The notes under the pieces: model-generated
Seen by the model: the letters and a program-made list of their open reading frames with translations, nothing else
Database searches by the model: none
What the model was told of the DNA's origin: nothing
In this document: positions 43,272 to 51,991 of the stretch, in pieces
How positions within the stretch are numbered: position 1 is the first letter of the stretch
Layout: every line of letters starts with the position of its first letter
Source: Hymenobacter rubripertinctus
GTDB taxonomy: Bacteria > Bacteroidota > Bacteroidia > Cytophagales > Hymenobacteraceae
DNA length: 54,643 nt
Direction: 5' to 3'
Assembly (NCBI RefSeq): GCF_003583925.1
Contig: NZ_QYCN01000017.1
Location: 35,995 to 90,637, forward strand
Position numbers and translations under genes: made by a program

Positions 43272-43315
43272 CCATAGAAATGCCCCGCCGGTCGTCTGGC
43301 GGGGCATTTCTATGG
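43272..43315. terminator. Bidirectional terminator at the convergence point
   Basis: CCATAGAAATGCCCCGCC (43272-43289) pairs exactly with 43298-43315 around an eight-base loop. It ends 17 bases from the stop of the minus-strand sulfur cluster. Confidence 0.88.
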
Positions 43316-43331
43316 CATCAGAGAGTACACT

Positions 43332-44882
43332 TTACATAAACACCTTCCGCAATGCCCACAGGCTCCAGACGATGACCATCAGGCCCACGCCCAGGAACAT
43401 CCAGCGGATGGGCAGGCGGCCGGCGAGGCGGGCGGCCAGGGGCGCGGCGGCCACGCCGCCCACAATCAGGCCCAGTACAATTTGCCAGTGCGTAACGCCC
43501 AGGGCCGCGAAAAACGTGGCGGCGCTGGCAAACGTGACGAAGAACTCCGTGATGCTGACCGTGCCAATCACGTACTGGGGCGTGCGGCCCCCGGCAATGA
43601 GGGTGCTGGTGACCAGCGGCCCCCAGCCGCCCCCGCCAAACGAATCGAGGAAGCCCCCGGCGGCGGCCAGCAGCCCCAGCTTCTTGTGTTTTTTGCGCGG
43701 GCCGGGTTTGGCAAAGGCTTTGGAAATGATGCGCAGGCCCAGCAGCAGCAGGTATAGGGCCAGAATGGGCTTCACGAAGCTGGCGTAGGCCTCACCGAAA
43801 TACGTCAGCAGCAAAGCCCCCGTCACGGCCCCGAGCACGCCCGGAATCAGCATGACCTTGAACAGCTTGCGGTTCACATTGCCGAGGCGGTAATGGTGGT
43901 AGCCCGAGGCCCCGCTGGAAAACATTTCGGCCGAGTGGATGCTCGCACTCACGGCCGCCGGGGTGATGTTGAGGCTCATCAGGCTGATGGCCGTGACCAC
44001 CCCGTAGCCCATGCCCAGCATCCCGTCGATGAGCTGGGCCCCGAAGCCGATGGCCACGAACACGTAGAATGTGCGCGAAGAAGTAGCCAGCGTAACGGCC
44101 TCCTGCCAGGTGAAATAGTGAGCCAGCACCGTGTAAAGTACCAGCGCGGCCAGCACCGTCAGCGTCAGCAGAGCCAGCCGCCGCCACCGCCGCGTCGGCG
44201 GCGACTCGTAGGCCCGGCCGCCGGTCAGCTCGGCCGTTACGGCGTTCAGGGACCGGACCTTGTGGGCGAAGTCGCCGCCGACTTTCTCCCGGATGATGCC
44301 CATGCGCTGGAGCACGTCGTGGAGTTCATCGGGCAGGGTGTGGGTGAGCATTTCGCGCAGGCGCTTGGCCACCGTGGGCGACTTGCCGTTGGTGCTGATG
44401 GCAATTTTGAGGTCGCCCTTCTGCACAATGGAGCCGAGGTAGAAGTCGCAGGCGGCGGGCGTGTCGGCCACGTTGCAGAGCAGGCGCTGGCGGGTGGCGT
44501 CGGCCTTGATTTGCAGGTTGAGGGCCTTGTCGTCGGTGGCGACGATAACCAGGTCGTGGCCCACGAGGTGGGTAGGGTCGTAGGGGTGCTCGCGGAGCTG
44601 CACGGCGGGATGCTGGCCGGCCAGCACCCGTAGTTCGGGGCCGAACCAGGTAGCCACCACCGTAATGGCGGCGTTGGGGCTGTTGGCCAGCATGGCCGAG
44701 AGCTTCTCGAAGCCCACGGCCCCGCCGCCCACCAGCAGCACGTGCAGCTGCTCCAGCTTCAGAAACACCGGAAACAGGCGGTTGCCGGCCGTGGCCGCTA
44801 GCGGGGGCGGCTCGGGCGGCGGCAGTAAGAAAGAGGAGGAAAGGGGCATGGGTGGCGGTGGTTGGGTTGATGGTTCTGTCAT
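43332..44882 (-). CDS. Fusion: precorrin-2 dehydrogenase (siroheme synthase N-domain) + TauE/SafE (TSUP) transporter
   Basis: A protein of 516 residues. After a Pro-rich N-terminus, about 35-235 is a Met8/CysG-N-like domain: FPVFLKLEQLHVLLVGGGAVGFEKL (NAD site), VIVATDDKALN, CNVADTPAACDFYLGSIV and AISTNGKSPTVAKRLRE. This domain oxidises precorrin-2 and inserts iron to give siroheme, needed by the sulfite reductase. From about 238, eight membrane segments with IGFGAQLIDGMLGMGYGVV and GGFLDSFGGGGWGPLV form a TSUP transporter of sulfite, sulfate or similar anions. ATG 44882 lies in a repeat arm (GGATGACAG); ATG 44849 is an alternative start. Last gene of the sulfur cluster. Confidence 0.88.
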   Translation of the reverse strand: MTEPSTQPPPPMPLSSSFLLPPPEPPPLAATAGNRLFPVFLKLEQLHVLLVGGGAVGFEKLSAMLANSPNAAITVVATWFGPELRVLAGQHPAVQLREHPYDPTHLVGHDLVIVATDDKALNLQIKADATRQRLLCNVADTPAACDFYLGSIVQKGDLKIAISTNGKSPTVAKRLREMLTHTLPDELHDVLQRMGIIREKVGGDFAHKVRSLNAVTAELTGGRAYESPPTRRWRRLALLTLTVLAALVLYTVLAHYFTWQEAVTLATSSRTFYVFVAIGFGAQLIDGMLGMGYGVVTAISLMSLNITPAAVSASIHSAEMFSSGASGYHHYRLGNVNRKLFKVMLIPGVLGAVTGALLLTYFGEAYASFVKPILALYLLLLGLRIISKAFAKPGPRKKHKKLGLLAAAGGFLDSFGGGGWGPLVTSTLIAGGRTPQYVIGTVSITEFFVTFASAATFFAALGVTHWQIVLGLIVGGVAAAPLAARLAGRLPIRWMFLGVGLMVIVWSLWALRKVFM

Positions 44883-45026
44883 CCTGAGCAGCGCGAAAGG
44901 ACCTTAGCACGGTAGGATCGTTATTACGTCGGTTCCCGCAGAGGGTCGCAGAGGGATGCGCAGAGGCACGCTGAGCCGTTCAAATTGCTCTGGTGATAAG
45001 GTCCTTCGCGCGGCTCAGGATGACAG
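44876..45026. repeat. Inverted repeat, TCATCCTGAGC type, with a nested CGCAGAGG word
   Basis: Arms 44876-44906 and about 44997-45026 are imperfectly complementary. The interior carries a CGCAGAGGGTCGCAGAGGGA stretch at about 44937-44967, a different repeat word inserted within. It lies between cysI and the fusion gene. Confidence 0.8.
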
Positions 45027-45037
45027 GAAGGATGGGG

Positions 45038-46753
45038 TTACTCGTGAAACGTGAGCCCGCTGGTGGTAGGCTGCACGTAACCGCGACGGATGGAGAAATC
45101 ACCAAACCGCTCGGCGGGCTGGCGGTTTTGGGCGTAGTCGGCCAGCAGGGGGGTGAGCTCCGCCACAATGCCGTCTTCGTCGAGCATTTCCTTGTAGAGC
45201 TTGTTCATCCGCTCCCCGTTGAAAGCGGCGCCGAGGTAGAGGTTGTAGCGGCCCACGGCCCGGCCCACCAACCCGATTTCGCCGAGGTAGGGGCGGGCGC
45301 AGCCGTTGGGGCAGCCCGTCATTCGGAGTAGAATATCCTCCTGGGCAAGACCTTGCTGGATAATAACTTGTTCCAATCTATCCAATAATTCCGGAAGATA
45401 CCGCTCGGCCTCCGCGAAGGCCAGCGAACAGGTGGGCAGGGCCACGCAGGCCAGGGCCCCGCGCCGCAGCCCGGTGGCGGGGCCGCCGGTTTCCACGGGC
45501 ACGCCGTGTTCCTGCAACAGGGCCTGCACCGCGAGGCGGTCCTCGGGGGTAACGTTGGCAATGATGAGGTTCTGGTTGCCGGTGAGGCGGAAGTCGCCGG
45601 AGTGGAAACGGGCAATTTCGCGCAGGGCGGTTTTGAGGCGGTAGCCCTCCCGGTCGAGGACCCGGCCGCCTTCCACGAACAGGGTCAGGTGGGCGCGCCC
45701 GTCGGCGGCCTCGCTCCACCCGAAGGCGTCGCCGGAGCTGCGGAACGCGTAGGGGCGGGCCGGCTCCAGGGCGTAACCCAGGCGCTGGTTGAGCTCCTGC
45801 CGGAACACCTCCAGCCCCACCCGGTCCAGGGTGTACTTGAGGCGGCTGAACTTGCGGTTTTCACGGTTGCCCCAGTCGCGCTGAATCGTCACGATTTTCT
45901 CGCACACGTCCACCACGTTTTCGGTGGGCACGAAGCCGATCAGGTCGGCCAGGCGGGGGTAGGTTTCGGCCATCCCGAAGGTCATGCCCATGCCACCGCC
46001 CACAGCCACGTTGAAGCCCAGCAGCTGCCCTTTTTCCACAATGGCAATCAGGCCCAGGTCGTTGGCGAAGATGTCGGTGTCGTTGTGGGGCGGCAGGGCC
46101 AGGGCAATTTTGAACTTGCGGGGCAGGTAGGTTTTGCCGTAGATGGGCTCGGCGTCCTCCTCGCCCTCGTTGGGCGCGCTGCTGAACTGCGACTCCCCAT
46201 CGAGCCAGAGCTCCCAGTAGGCCGAGGTGCGGGGCGTGAGGTGGGCGCTGATCTGCTTCGACACCTCGTACACCTGGGCGTGAACCGGGCTCTCGTGGGG
46301 GTTGGGGTTGCACATCACGTTGCGGTTCACGTCGCCGCAGCCCGCAATGCTGTCGAGCAGAGCCGCGTTGAAGCCCTGAATGGTTTGTTTCAGGTCGCGC
46401 TTGCGCACGCCGTGGAGTTGGAAGGCCTGGCGGGTGGTGAGCTTGAGGGTCTGGTTGCCGTATTCGTCGGCCAGCTCATCCATGCGCAGCCACTGCGCGG
46501 GCGAGGCAATGCCGCCCGGCACCCGCACCCGGATCATGAGCGAATACAGCGGCTCCAGCTTCTGGCGCTTGCGCTCCGAGTCCAGGTCGCGGTCCGTTTG
46601 CTGGTAGGAGCCGTGGAATTTGATGAGGTGGGTATCGTCGGGGTAGAGGGCGCCGGTGAGGGGGTTGAGCAGGCTCTCGGCCAGGGTGCCGCGCAGGTAG
46701 TTGCTGGCATCCTTGACGTGTTCGACTTCGGAAAGTTTGGGGGTATCGGCCAT
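45038..46753 (-). CDS. cysI: Assimilatory sulfite reductase hemoprotein subunit
   Basis: A 571-residue enzyme reducing sulfite to sulfide. It has two related halves. HGVRKRDLKQTIQGFNAALLDS and CGDVNRNVMCNPNPHES are typical. Siroheme and 4Fe-4S ligands are in CVALPTCSLAFAEAERYLP (about 435) and MTGCPNGCARPYLGEIGLVG (about 480). The start at ATG 46751-46753 gives MADTPKLSEVEHVKDASNYL. Needs siroheme made by the cobA and fusion-gene products; its partner is CysJ. Confidence 0.95.
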   Translation of the reverse strand: MADTPKLSEVEHVKDASNYLRGTLAESLLNPLTGALYPDDTHLIKFHGSYQQTDRDLDSERKRQKLEPLYSLMIRVRVPGGIASPAQWLRMDELADEYGNQTLKLTTRQAFQLHGVRKRDLKQTIQGFNAALLDSIAGCGDVNRNVMCNPNPHESPVHAQVYEVSKQISAHLTPRTSAYWELWLDGESQFSSAPNEGEEDAEPIYGKTYLPRKFKIALALPPHNDTDIFANDLGLIAIVEKGQLLGFNVAVGGGMGMTFGMAETYPRLADLIGFVPTENVVDVCEKIVTIQRDWGNRENRKFSRLKYTLDRVGLEVFRQELNQRLGYALEPARPYAFRSSGDAFGWSEAADGRAHLTLFVEGGRVLDREGYRLKTALREIARFHSGDFRLTGNQNLIIANVTPEDRLAVQALLQEHGVPVETGGPATGLRRGALACVALPTCSLAFAEAERYLPELLDRLEQVIIQQGLAQEDILLRMTGCPNGCARPYLGEIGLVGRAVGRYNLYLGAAFNGERMNKLYKEMLDEDGIVAELTPLLADYAQNRQPAERFGDFSIRRGYVQPTTSGLTFHE

Positions 46754-46773
46754 GAGGGTAGTTCTGGAGTGGG

Positions 46774-46814
46774 CCTCACCCCCCGGCCCCTTCTCCTCGG
46801 GGAGCGGGGGAGCC
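46774..46814. repeat. CCCCCGGCCCC-type hairpin, copy 1
   Basis: CCTCACCCCCCGGCCCC, then TTCTCC pairs with GGGGAGCGGGGGAGCC-type sequence. Found in the cysI upstream spacer; copy 2 is at 47592. Confidence 0.7.
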
Positions 46815-46868
46815 AGACGATGGAGGCGATGCACATTGTGACTGTTGGGCGCTGCGTAGCTTGGGGCC

Positions 46869-47570
46869 TTAGCTTTGGGGCGGGCGGTGGAGGAGCAGGT
46901 CTTTGGAAAGGGTGAGGCGTAGCACGTGGCGGTCGAGGTAGTCGGGGCGGTGGTAGCGGCGCTGGTAGAGCCAGAGGTAGCCCAGTTCGGCGGCGAAACC
47001 CGCGCCCAGCTGGTGCTCGGTGCCGGCGTAGAGGCGGTTCTGGTCGAAGCTGTTGGGGTTAAGCAGCAGTTCATCGGAGGCCCGGAGCTTCCAGCGGTCG
47101 GCCAGCTGCCAGTCGGTCTGGAGGCGGTAGCGCAGGCGGGCTCGGGTGGTCCAGGGAGCCGGCAGCTCGGTGGCGGCGGGTTCCAGCCAGCGTTGCTCCA
47201 GGCGCAGGCGGCTGAGCAGGTGCACCCGTTGGCTGAGCGGAGTGGTGAGGGTGGCTTCGGCAAAGCCGCGTCCTTCCTGCAAGGCCGGCCCACCCGAAAC
47301 GGGGGGCTGGCGGGAGTAGCTCAGGCCCAGGCCCACAGCAAGCGGCGTGGCCAGGCGGTAGTGCAGGTGCTGGTGGGTGATGAGCTGCCATTGCCGGCCG
47401 GGGCGCAGCAGGCGGCGCTCGTCCAGCTCACTGTGCCAGGTCCAGCGGTCCGTCAGCTTCACCCGCAGGTAGGCCCGCAGCCAGTAGCCCGGCTGGTGCA
47501 GGGTCTGACCGCCCGCCAGGTGGGCCAGCGGCAGGAGCAGGAGCAGGAGAAAAAGCCGGGTTCGGGGCAT
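46869..47570 (-). CDS. DUF2490-family outer-membrane-like protein
   Basis: A 233-residue protein with a signal peptide (LFLLLLLLPLAHLAGG). The rest alternates polar and aromatic residues as in beta-barrels: YWLRAYLRVKLTDRWTWHSE, HLHYRLATPLAVGLGLSYSR, RARLRYRLQTDWQLADRWKL, YLDRHVLRLTLSKDLLLHR. It matches the look of DUF2490 proteins. It lies inside the sulfur cluster between cysJ and cysI, though it has no known role in assimilation. It might be a pore for a sulfur compound; that is inference. Confidence 0.8.
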   Translation of the reverse strand: MPRTRLFLLLLLLPLAHLAGGQTLHQPGYWLRAYLRVKLTDRWTWHSELDERRLLRPGRQWQLITHQHLHYRLATPLAVGLGLSYSRQPPVSGGPALQEGRGFAEATLTTPLSQRVHLLSRLRLEQRWLEPAATELPAPWTTRARLRYRLQTDWQLADRWKLRASDELLLNPNSFDQNRLYAGTEHQLGAGFAAELGYLWLYQRRYHRPDYLDRHVLRLTLSKDLLLHRPPQS

Positions 47571-47591
47571 GGAATGGCGTTCTGGGGGCAA

Positions 47592-47631
47592 CCTCACCCC
47601 CGGCCCCCTCTCCTCGGGGAGAGGGGGAGCC
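47592..47631. repeat. CCCCCGGCCCC-type hairpin, copy 2
   Basis: CCTCACCCCCGGCCCCC then CTCTCC pairs with GGGGAGAGGGGGAGCC. It sits in the spacer upstream of the DUF2490 gene. Confidence 0.75.
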
Positions 47632-47680
47632 TGACGAGCTGGGTGGTTGTGGTTGTATGGTTGACGTGGTTTGGGCGGGG

Positions 47681-47704
47681 GTAGAGACGCGGTACTTCGC
47701 GTCT
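47681..47704. repeat. GTAGAGACGCG-type hairpin
   Basis: AGACGCG (47685-47691) pairs with CGCGTCT (47698-47704). This is a further repeat word in the same spacer, between the DUF2490 gene and cysJ. Confidence 0.7.
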
Positions 47705-47723
47705 TCGTCGTTGCTCCTAAACC

Positions 47724-49568
47724 TTAGTACACGTCCTCAAGGAACCGGCGGGCCTTTTTGAGCTGGCGCAGGTACTCGGCGGCGTAGTCGGCATCGTGGC
47801 CGCTTTCCTGCTGAATGATCCGGAGCAGGGCCTGTTGCACATCGTGGGCCATGCGGGTTTTGTCGCCGCAGACGTAGAAGTAGGCCCCGTTTTCGAGTTG
47901 GTCGTACACGCGGCGGCTTTGCTCCAGCAAGCGCTGCTGCACGTATATTTTCGCGGCCTGGTCGCGGGAGAAAGCCAGGTCGAGCCGGTTGAGGGTGCCG
48001 CGCTTGAGGTGCTGCTGCCACTCGGTCTGGTAGAGGAAGTCGGTGGTGAAGTGGGGGTTGCCGAACAGCAGCCAGTTCCGGCCCGCCGCGCCGGTTTCGG
48101 CCCGCTCCTCCACAAACGCCCGGAAGGGCGCCACCCCGGTGCCGGGCCCCACCATAATGAGGTCGGTAGCCGCGTCCGGGGGCAGCTTGAAGTACTCGTT
48201 GCGGTCAACCCACACCCGGGCGTGCTCCCCCACGGCCAGGTGGTCGGCCTGGTAGCCGGAGCAGGTGCCGTGCTTGGCGCGGCCGTTGGTGGCGTAGCGC
48301 ACCGCACCCACCGTCAGGTGCACTTCCTCGGGGTGGGCGGCCAGTGACGACGCAATGGAGTAGGCCCGGGCCGGCAACGGCCGCAGCACCGCCGCCAGCT
48401 GCTGGCCCGAGAGGTCCACCGGGAATTCGGTCAGCAAATCGGCCACGTCGCGGCCGTAGAGGAAGGTGCCCAGGTTCGGTTTGTCGGCCAGAATTTCCTG
48501 GAGTTCCGCGTGCTGCGGGGCCACGGCGGCGTAGCGCTCCAGCACGTCGCGGGTGAGCACCGAGAGCTCCAGACGCTCGGTGAGGGCGGTGGTCAGGTCC
48601 AGCTCTTCGGCATCGAGGCGCACTGGGGCGGCGGCCGTCAGGCGGGCGGCTTCCAGCACCTCCTGCACCAGGGTCGGGCGGTTGCGGGGCTGCACCAGCA
48701 GGGCGTCGCCGGGCTCGTAGGTCAGGCCCGAATCGGCGAGGGAAAACTCCAGGTGGTAGGTTTCCCTGGTCGAGCCCCGGCCGTTGAGCTGAATTTTCTC
48801 CAGCAGCTCGGCCGCGAAGGGGTGGCGGGCGTTGTACTCCACGGCGGCGGGCAGCGCGGCCGGTTCCGGGGCGTAGCTTCCGCCCACGCTGGCCATCACC
48901 GCCGCCCCGGTTGCTACCGGCGCGGGAGCGGGCTGCCACTCGGCAATTCGGCTGAGTACCTGCTCGGCCCACTGGCGGGTCTCGTCCGCGAAGGCCACGT
49001 CGCAGTCGAGGCGCTCGGCCAGGCGGCGGCCGCCCAGCTCGGCCAGGCGCTGGTCGAACTCGAAGCCGGTCTGGCAGTATTGCAGGTAGCTTTTATCGCC
49101 CAAAGCCAGCACCGCGTACTGTAGCTCCGGCAGCTTGGGGGCGCGGGTGCTGAGCAGAAACTGGTGCAGCTCCTCGGCCGCAATGGGCGGGTCGCCCTCA
49201 CCCTGGGTGCTCACCACCACCAGCAGCAGCTGTTCGGTTTTGAGGTCCCGGGGGGGGTAGTCGTTCATGTCGCGCACGGTGGGCGCGAGGCCCCGGCGGC
49301 GGGCGGCCTCGGCAACGATGCCGGCCGCTTTCTGGCTGTTGCCAGTCTGGGAGCCGAACAGGATGGTGAGCCGGCCGGTCTCCGCCGCCGCTACGGCGGC
49401 GGCCGGAGCAGCCAGCGGGGCGGGGGCGCTGCCCGAGACGCCGGCCCGGCCGTAGAGGTAGCCGCTCAGCCAGATCAGCTGCTGGTCGGTGAGGCCCGTT
49501 GTGAGTTGCTGCAGGGCCTGGTCGTTGAGGCCGGCGGGCAGCGTGGGGGAAGTTGAAAGGAGTGACAT
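47724..49568 (-). CDS. cysJ: Sulfite reductase flavoprotein subunit
   Basis: A 614-residue diflavin reductase. A flavodoxin domain at about 70-215 with ILFGSQTGNSQKAA and STQGEGDPP binds FMN. From about 245 an FAD domain has RAYSIASSLA and HGTCSGYQADHL, and an NADP domain has MVGPGTGVAPFRAFVEER, LLFGNPHFTTDFLY and YVCGDKTRMAHDVQQ. It passes electrons from NADPH to CysI. ATG 49566-49568 chosen, giving MSLLSTSPTLPAG. The gene ends RRFLEDVY, the usual CysJ ending. 43 bases separate it from cobA, a spacer without a repeat. Confidence 0.93.
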   Translation of the reverse strand: MSLLSTSPTLPAGLNDQALQQLTTGLTDQQLIWLSGYLYGRAGVSGSAPAPLAAPAAAVAAAETGRLTILFGSQTGNSQKAAGIVAEAARRRGLAPTVRDMNDYPPRDLKTEQLLLVVVSTQGEGDPPIAAEELHQFLLSTRAPKLPELQYAVLALGDKSYLQYCQTGFEFDQRLAELGGRRLAERLDCDVAFADETRQWAEQVLSRIAEWQPAPAPVATGAAVMASVGGSYAPEPAALPAAVEYNARHPFAAELLEKIQLNGRGSTRETYHLEFSLADSGLTYEPGDALLVQPRNRPTLVQEVLEAARLTAAAPVRLDAEELDLTTALTERLELSVLTRDVLERYAAVAPQHAELQEILADKPNLGTFLYGRDVADLLTEFPVDLSGQQLAAVLRPLPARAYSIASSLAAHPEEVHLTVGAVRYATNGRAKHGTCSGYQADHLAVGEHARVWVDRNEYFKLPPDAATDLIMVGPGTGVAPFRAFVEERAETGAAGRNWLLFGNPHFTTDFLYQTEWQQHLKRGTLNRLDLAFSRDQAAKIYVQQRLLEQSRRVYDQLENGAYFYVCGDKTRMAHDVQQALLRIIQQESGHDADYAAEYLRQLKKARRFLEDVY

Positions 49569-49611
49569 AGGACGTAGTGGTTGGGGCTGGGGCAACTGGA
49601 AGGCGCGGCGG

Positions 49612-50373
49612 CTACGCCGCGTACAGGGCCGGCAGCAGCGCCAGCTTCTCGGGGGTGGCCAGGCGCGTTACTTCGCCGATGATGATGATGGCCGGGGCCC
49701 CGATTTCGGCGGCGGCGGCGCGTTCCGGCAGCTCGGCCACCGGGCCAGTGACCAGGCGGGCGTGGGGCAGGGTCCCGTTCTGAATAATGGCGGCCGGCGT
49801 ATCGGCGTGGCCCTGCTGGCAGAACTCGCGCACGATACGCGGCAGCTCGCCCAGGCCCATCAGAATGATGGTGGTACCCCGGGCGTCGCGGGCGGCCTCG
49901 CGGATGCTGCCGGCCAGCTCGCCGGTGGCGGTGGTGGCCGTAATCACCCGGAACCCTTCGCTCAGGCCCCGGTGCGTGACCGGGATGCCCGCCGCGCCAG
50001 CCGCGGCCACCGCGCTGCTGATGCCCGGTACGTAGTCCGTGAGCAGCCCGTGGGCCTCGGCGTAGAGCATTTCCTCCCGGCCTCGCCCGAATACGAACGG
50101 GTCGCCGCCCTTGAGGCGCACCACGTGGCCGTAGCGGCGGGCATAGTCCACAATCAGGGCGTTGATGTCGTCCTGGCCGTGGCTGCGCATGCCGCGCCGT
50201 TTGCCCACCGGCACCAGCACGGCCTCGGGGCGGGCGTGCCGGAGCAGGGCGCGGTTGGCCAGCGCATCATAAAGAACTACATCGGCTTCCGATAATACCC
50301 GCGCCCCTTTGAGCGTGAGCAGCTCCGGGTCGCCGGGGCCGGCACCGAGTACCGTAAGGCGGGGCGTTTGCAT
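49612..50373 (-). CDS. cobA: Uroporphyrinogen-III C-methyltransferase
   Basis: A 253-residue enzyme that makes precorrin-2 from uroporphyrinogen III with two SAM. Motifs: LTVLGAGPGDPELLTLKGARVL (5-26), VRLKGGDPFVFGRGREE (about 85-101) and PGISSAVAAAGAAGIPVTHRG (about 115-135). Together with the dehydrogenase domain of the fusion gene it gives siroheme for CysI. ATG at 50371-50373; a repeat begins one base upstream. Confidence 0.95.
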   Translation of the reverse strand: MQTPRLTVLGAGPGDPELLTLKGARVLSEADVVLYDALANRALLRHARPEAVLVPVGKRRGMRSHGQDDINALIVDYARRYGHVVRLKGGDPFVFGRGREEMLYAEAHGLLTDYVPGISSAVAAAGAAGIPVTHRGLSEGFRVITATTATGELAGSIREAARDARGTTIILMGLGELPRIVREFCQQGHADTPAAIIQNGTLPHARLVTGPVAELPERAAAAEIGAPAIIIIGEVTRLATPEKLALLPALYAA

Positions 50374-50374
50374 G

Positions 50375-50573
50375 GGTGAATGAGTGAGTGGGTGAATGAG
50401 TGAACCGTTGTGTCATCCTGAGCCTGCGAAGGACCTTATCCCGCCGGAACGACTCAGCATCCTCTGCGAAAACCTTCGCGTCCTCTGCGGGCTAAAAACG
50501 CCTGAACGAGTATCATTCTGACGTGAGAAGGTCCTTCGTCCTCGCTTGATGCGCGACATGCTCAGGATGACAG
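50375..50573. repeat. Composite repeat: TGAG flank plus chimeric TCATCCTGAGC-type element
   Basis: A GGTGAATGAGTGAGTGGGTGA tract (50375-50403) leads to an element whose left arm (50411-50440) is like copies D and F. Its right arm (about 50526-50573) carries the GTCCTCGCTTGATGCGCGACATG insert seen at 52930. Inner words CCTCTGCG/TCCTCTGCGGG are present. The two arms are therefore of different subtypes. It lies between cysN and cobA. Confidence 0.8.
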
Positions 50574-50578
50574 GGGCG

Positions 50579-51868
50579 CTAAATGGAAAACGCCACCGGT
50601 GGGGCTACCGGAACGGTGAAGTAGTCAGAGTTGGCGGCTTCCACGAGGCCGGCGGCCAGCGTGTCGCCGGTCAGCTCGTCTACCAGAATGAAGGAGCCGG
50701 TGGCGCGGTTGTCCTGGTAGAGGTCGAGGGCCAGGGGCAGGGCCGTTTTAAGGCGGATGCGCACGATGTCGTTGAGCTGGGCCTGCTCGGCGGCGGCTTT
50801 GGCGAAGGTGTGCACGTTCACCTTGTAAAGGATGGCCGACACGGCCGCTTTCGTGAGGGTGGAATGGTGCTGGACCAGCAGCTTGCGGCCGGGCCAGAGG
50901 GGCTGCTCGCTCATCCAGCACAGGGTGGCTTCCAGCTCCCGGGTAAGGGTGGGGGCCTCAGGGCCGGCCGGCACCAGGGCGTCGCCCCGGCTCACGTCCA
51001 CATCGTCGCGCAGCCGGATGACCACGGGCTGGGGTGCCCGGGCCACTTCCACCTGCTGCTGGTTGACTTCGATGGCCTCAATTTCCGATTCCAGGCCCGA
51101 CGGCAGCACCCGTACCCGCTGGCCCCGGCGGTACTCGCCGCTCAGAATCTGGCCGGCGTAGCCCCGGTAATCGGGCAGCTCGGGCGTCTGGGGCCGAATC
51201 ACGTACTGCACCTGGAAGCGCGGGGCAAACGCGGTTTCCACCGCGCCGGGCACGCTTTCCAGGTGTGCCAGCAGGCTGGGTCCGGTGTACCAGGGCAGGT
51301 GCTGGGACGGCTTCACCACGTTATCCCCCTGGAGGGCGCTGAGCGGAATGGCGGTGGCGGCGGGCAAATTGAAGTGGTTGGTCAGCTCGGCGTAGTCGGT
51401 GGCGATGCGGGCAAAAATGGCCTCGTCGTAGTCTACCAGGTCCATCTTGTTCACGGCCAGCACAAAGTGCCGGATGCCCAGCAGCGCCGCAATCAGGGTG
51501 TGGCGGCGGGTTTGCTCAATTACGCCCTGACGCGCATCCACCAGCACAATGGCCAGGTCGGCGTTGCTGGCGCCCGTTACCATGTTGCGGGTATACTGCA
51601 CGTGGCCGGGCGCATCGGTGATGATGAACTTGCGGCGGGGCGTGGTGAAGTACTTGTAGGCCACGTCGATGGTAATGCCCTGCTCGCGCTCGGCCCGCAG
51701 CCCGTCGGTGAGCAAAGCCAGATCCACCACGCCGCCCGCCGCCTGCCGCTTCTCCAGGGCCGCCAGCACATCCAGCGACACGGATTCCGAATCATACAGC
51801 AGCCGCCCGATCAGGGTGCTCTTGCCGTCGTCCACGCTGCCGCAGGTAATAAATCGAAGTAAGTCCAT
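50579..51868 (-). CDS. cysN: Sulfate adenylyltransferase subunit 1 (GTPase)
   Basis: A 429-residue EF-Tu-like GTPase that drives APS formation by CysD. FITCGSVDDGKSTLIGRLLY (about 6-25) is the P-loop, VAYKYFTTPRRKFIITDAPGH has the G3 DAPGH, and LAVNKMDLVD is the G4. Beta-barrel domains follow, with GYAGQILSGEYRRGQRVRVLP. There is no APS kinase (CysC) domain. The start at ATG 51866-51868 was chosen because the longer frame reads through the repeat arm. The stop is six bases from the neighbouring repeat. Confidence 0.95.
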   Translation of the reverse strand: MDLLRFITCGSVDDGKSTLIGRLLYDSESVSLDVLAALEKRQAAGGVVDLALLTDGLRAEREQGITIDVAYKYFTTPRRKFIITDAPGHVQYTRNMVTGASNADLAIVLVDARQGVIEQTRRHTLIAALLGIRHFVLAVNKMDLVDYDEAIFARIATDYAELTNHFNLPAATAIPLSALQGDNVVKPSQHLPWYTGPSLLAHLESVPGAVETAFAPRFQVQYVIRPQTPELPDYRGYAGQILSGEYRRGQRVRVLPSGLESEIEAIEVNQQQVEVARAPQPVVIRLRDDVDVSRGDALVPAGPEAPTLTRELEATLCWMSEQPLWPGRKLLVQHHSTLTKAAVSAILYKVNVHTFAKAAAEQAQLNDIVRIRLKTALPLALDLYQDNRATGSFILVDELTGDTLAAGLVEAANSDYFTVPVAPPVAFSI

Positions 51869-51874
51869 TGATGT

Positions 51875-51987
51875 AGTTGTCAGTTGTTGGTTGTCAGTTG
51901 TCAGTTTTTTGAGGAGGGTAGTTGTCGGGTTGTATGGTCGATAAAGGCATGTCGCGTCTAACAACTGACAACCAGCAACTGACAACT
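51875..51987. repeat. Inverted repeat, CAACTGACAA type, 27-base arms
   Basis: Arms 51875-51901 and 51961-51987 differ at one base. It fills the spacer from four bases after the cysD stop to six bases before the cysN start. Confidence 0.9.
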
Positions 51988-51991
51988 GCCA

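Noticed and set aside
45506..46915. Long plus-strand open frame over cysI
   Set aside because: It is antisense to a gene with complete siroheme and cluster motifs.
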